Source of the DNA: Chloroflexota bacterium
GTDB lineage: Bacteria > Chloroflexota > Dehalococcoidia > Lucifugimonadales > JADFKI01
Assembly (NCBI GenBank): GCA_024648655.1
Contig: JAGGDZ010000304.1
Location: forward strand, 1 to 6,638
Length of the DNA stretch: 6,638 bases
Reading direction: 5' to 3'
Positions 4,680 to 6,638 of the stretch are shown here, one piece after another; position 1 is the stretch's first letter, and every line of letters begins with the position of its first letter. A program made the translations under genes and the position numbers. Under the pieces are notes generated by a model. It made no database searches and was not told where the DNA came from. It was given only the letters and a program-made list of their open reading frames with translations.

Positions 4680-6638
4680 ATGAATCACGCTGACATTGCC
4701 GAAGCACCTCTCATACAGTTGGAAGACCTCGCGGTAACCTTCCAAACCCCGCGCGGCTCTTTTCGCGCCGTGCGTAGTGCATCCCTCGAAATTGCGCGCG
4801 GCGAGGTTCTGGGGCTGGTGGGCGAATCAGGCTGTGGCAAATCCACAGTCGCATTCGCCATGATGGACTACTTGCCCGGAACCGCGCAGGTTGACGGCGC
4901 GGTCAGATTCGAGGGCATGGACATATCCGAATTCAGCGACGCGGAGCTGCGCGAACTCCGCGGAAATCGCATTGCCATGGTTTACCAGGACCCTCTGACT
5001 TCCCTCAATCCGTCCATGCGGATAGGCTTGCAGCTCGAAGAAGTCCTCAAGCACCATCTCGACTTGGGCGGCGAGGCGGCGCAGTTGCGCGCAGTCGAGC
5101 TTTTCGCAAGTGTCGGTCTCGCCGACCCCGAACGTATCGGTAGGCGTTATCCCCACGAGCTAAGCGGCGGGCAGCAGCAGCGCGTAGTCATTGCGATGGC
5201 TCTCGCTTGCGACCCGCACCTGCTAATTATGGACGAACCGACGACGGGCCTCGACGTTACCACTGAGGCGACTATCCTCGACCTGATAGTCGAACTCAAG
5301 GATAGGGTGAATGCTGGCATTCTGTTCGTCAGCCATAACCTCGGCGTCATAGCCAGAGTCGCCGATCGTGTAGCAGTCATGTACGCAGGCGAGATAGTCG
5401 AGGAAGCGCCCGTGCGCGAGTTGTTCAAGAATCCCCGACATCCTTACACGGTCGGTCTGCTATCCTGCGTTCCTCAGCCACCGGGCGACGACGGCATAGA
5501 GCGCCAGCTAAGAAGCATACCCGGAACGGTCTTCGACGCCCAGAACGAGCAGGAAGATTCCTGCCTTTTCGCGCCGCGCTGCCCTCTTGCGTCAGACAAT
5601 TGTGTTCAATCGCCACCGCCGCTGCAAATCGTATCGGACGCGCACTTCGCTAAGTGCTTCTCTCACTCCGATGTAACCGAAGACCTATGGGGCGAACTTC
5701 GTGAGAGGCTGGTGAAGCCTCCATCAAACGGTGGCTTGCCCGTGCTGAACGCGCAAGAACTTCGGAAATTCTACGGGGGAGGACGCAGAAAGTACATTCT
5801 GTTTGGTCCTCCCGTTCGCCAACCGGTTCGCGCTCTGGTCGATGTTGACATGCGGGTCGATGGCGGCCGCACGCTTGGCATAGTAGGAGAGAGCGGATCG
5901 GGCAAAAGCACCGCCGCCCGCGCCATCGTTGGACTAGAGGCGCGCGACCGTGGCACCCTCGAACTGCGTGGGCAGGCGCTTGAAGGCGACGTAGGCGACC
6001 GCACCGAGGAGCAACGCTCTTCCATGCGCATGGTCTTCCAGAATCCGACCGCTTCGCTCAATCCTAAGCTGCCGATAAAGCATGCCATTATCAGAGCGCT
6101 TAGAAAGTTCGCCGGCGTAAGCAGATCGGAGAGCCAGAAGCGCGCCGAGCAGCTTATGAACGCTGTCGGACTCGACCCCCTGTACCTCAACAGGCGTCCA
6201 TCCGAGTTGAGCGGGGGCCAGCAGCAGAGAGTCGCTCTCGCCAGTGCCTTCGCCGCCAATCCCGACCTCGTAGTCGCGGACGAGGCAGTGTCCGCTCTCG
6301 ATGTCTCGGTGCAGGCTCAGGTTCTCAATCTGCTTGAAGAGCACCAGCGTGAGACCGGCAACTCCTATGTCTTCATCACGCACGACCTTGGCGTGGTTCG
6401 CTATATTTCGGACGATATTCTGGTGCTGTACGCCGGTCATGTCGCGGAATATGGACCATCGGAAGCCGTCCTCTCTGCGCCGTCGCACCCATACACCGAA
6501 GCGCTGCTATCCGCCGCCCCGGTGCCTGACCCGGACGCCGAGCCTTCTCACATAAGGCTGGAAGGCTCTGTACCGACACTGCGCTCAGAATTTAAGGGGT
6601 GCTTCTTCGCCGGCAGATGCCCCAGGAAGATTGGCGAC
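4680..6638 (+). CDS. Fused two-domain peptide ABC transporter ATPase (DppD-DppF type), 3' end outside window
   Basis: This cytoplasmic protein hydrolyses ATP to drive the importer; both nucleotide-binding domains are in one chain. The 653 codons present are open without a stop to the last base. Domain 1: Walker A GESGCGKST (48-56), Q-loop Gln103, signature LSGGQQQR (161-168), Walker B LLIMDEP (181-187), D-loop GLD (190-192) and switch His219. An Oligo_HPY extension follows (NPRHPYTVGLL, 251-261), with cysteines 295, 301, 308 and 326. Domain 2: Walker A GESGSGKST (403-411), Gln454, signature LSGGQQQR (510-517), Walker B LVVADEA (530-536), LD (540-541) and His568. Its own extension has HPYTEALL and cysteines 641 and 647 before the window ends. 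DEA replaces the usual DEP in domain 2, a change tolerated in other ABC ATPases. Both sites look catalytically complete. It starts 3 nt after the DppC-like stop. Comparable fused proteins are GsiA and YejF. Confidence 0.95.
   Translation, partial: MNHADIAEAPLIQLEDLAVTFQTPRGSFRAVRSASLEIARGEVLGLVGESGCGKSTVAFAMMDYLPGTAQVDGAVRFEGMDISEFSDAELRELRGNRIAMVYQDPLTSLNPSMRIGLQLEEVLKHHLDLGGEAAQLRAVELFASVGLADPERIGRRYPHELSGGQQQRVVIAMALACDPHLLIMDEPTTGLDVTTEATILDLIVELKDRVNAGILFVSHNLGVIARVADRVAVMYAGEIVEEAPVRELFKNPRHPYTVGLLSCVPQPPGDDGIERQLRSIPGTVFDAQNEQEDSCLFAPRCPLASDNCVQSPPPLQIVSDAHFAKCFSHSDVTEDLWGELRERLVKPPSNGGLPVLNAQELRKFYGGGRRKYILFGPPVRQPVRALVDVDMRVDGGRTLGIVGESGSGKSTAARAIVGLEARDRGTLELRGQALEGDVGDRTEEQRSSMRMVFQNPTASLNPKLPIKHAIIRALRKFAGVSRSESQKRAEQLMNAVGLDPLYLNRRPSELSGGQQQRVALASAFAANPDLVVADEAVSALDVSVQAQVLNLLEEHQRETGNSYVFITHDLGVVRYISDDILVLYAGHVAEYGPSEAVLSAPSHPYTEALLSAAPVPDPDAEPSHIRLEGSVPTLRSEFKGCFFAGRCPRKIGD

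Noticed and set aside
5771..6488. Long minus-strand frames of 162 and 184 codons
   Set aside because: They lie wholly opposite the second ATPase domain, which has every expected motif in order. GC-rich coding DNA commonly leaves such open antisense frames.

Overview
The window holds most of a peptide-type (family 5) ABC importer operon on the + strand, preceded by a decayed insertion sequence. The likely source is an environmental bacterium of the Chloroflexota, such as a SAR202 or other Dehalococcoidia-like lineage. This is an inference. It rests on the solute-binding lipoprotein, which has a long Val/Glu/Lys tract directly after the lipid-anchor cysteine, a style I associate with Chloroflexota binding proteins, and on the moderately GC-rich coding sequence. 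No rRNA or tRNA is present to confirm it.

Bases 1-863 contain no intact gene. A 473-bp relic of an insertion sequence lies at 131-603. It has imperfect terminal inverted repeats and the remains of a DDE (integrase-core) transposase that has lost its centre and C-terminus and carries frame damage. Bases 604-741 are non-coding as far as I can see. A sigma70-like promoter candidate (742-771), a cluster of three TGAAYGC half-sites (784-815) and a strong Shine-Dalgarno sequence (852-858) then lead into the operon.

The operon reads: substrate-binding lipoprotein (864-2696); 109-bp gap; DppB-like permease (2806-3747); DppC-like permease (3747-4676, overlapping the previous stop by 1 nt); and a two-domain DppD-DppF-type ATPase in one polypeptide (4680 to beyond the window end). 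The binding protein would capture the substrate outside the membrane, the two permeases form the channel, and the fused ATPase supplies both nucleotide-binding domains. All components of one transporter are therefore encoded here, with only the end of the ATPase missing. The substrate cannot be fixed from sequence; di- or oligopeptides are the default for the family, but sugars, metal chelates and other solutes are known.

This is mostly an ordinary transporter locus. The points most worth a second look are the strict two-residue alternation and 8-to-6 periodicity of the lipoprotein stalk, the half-site cluster at the promoter, the exactly restorable D35E spacing in the dead transposase, and the fused ATPase with paired cysteine motifs.
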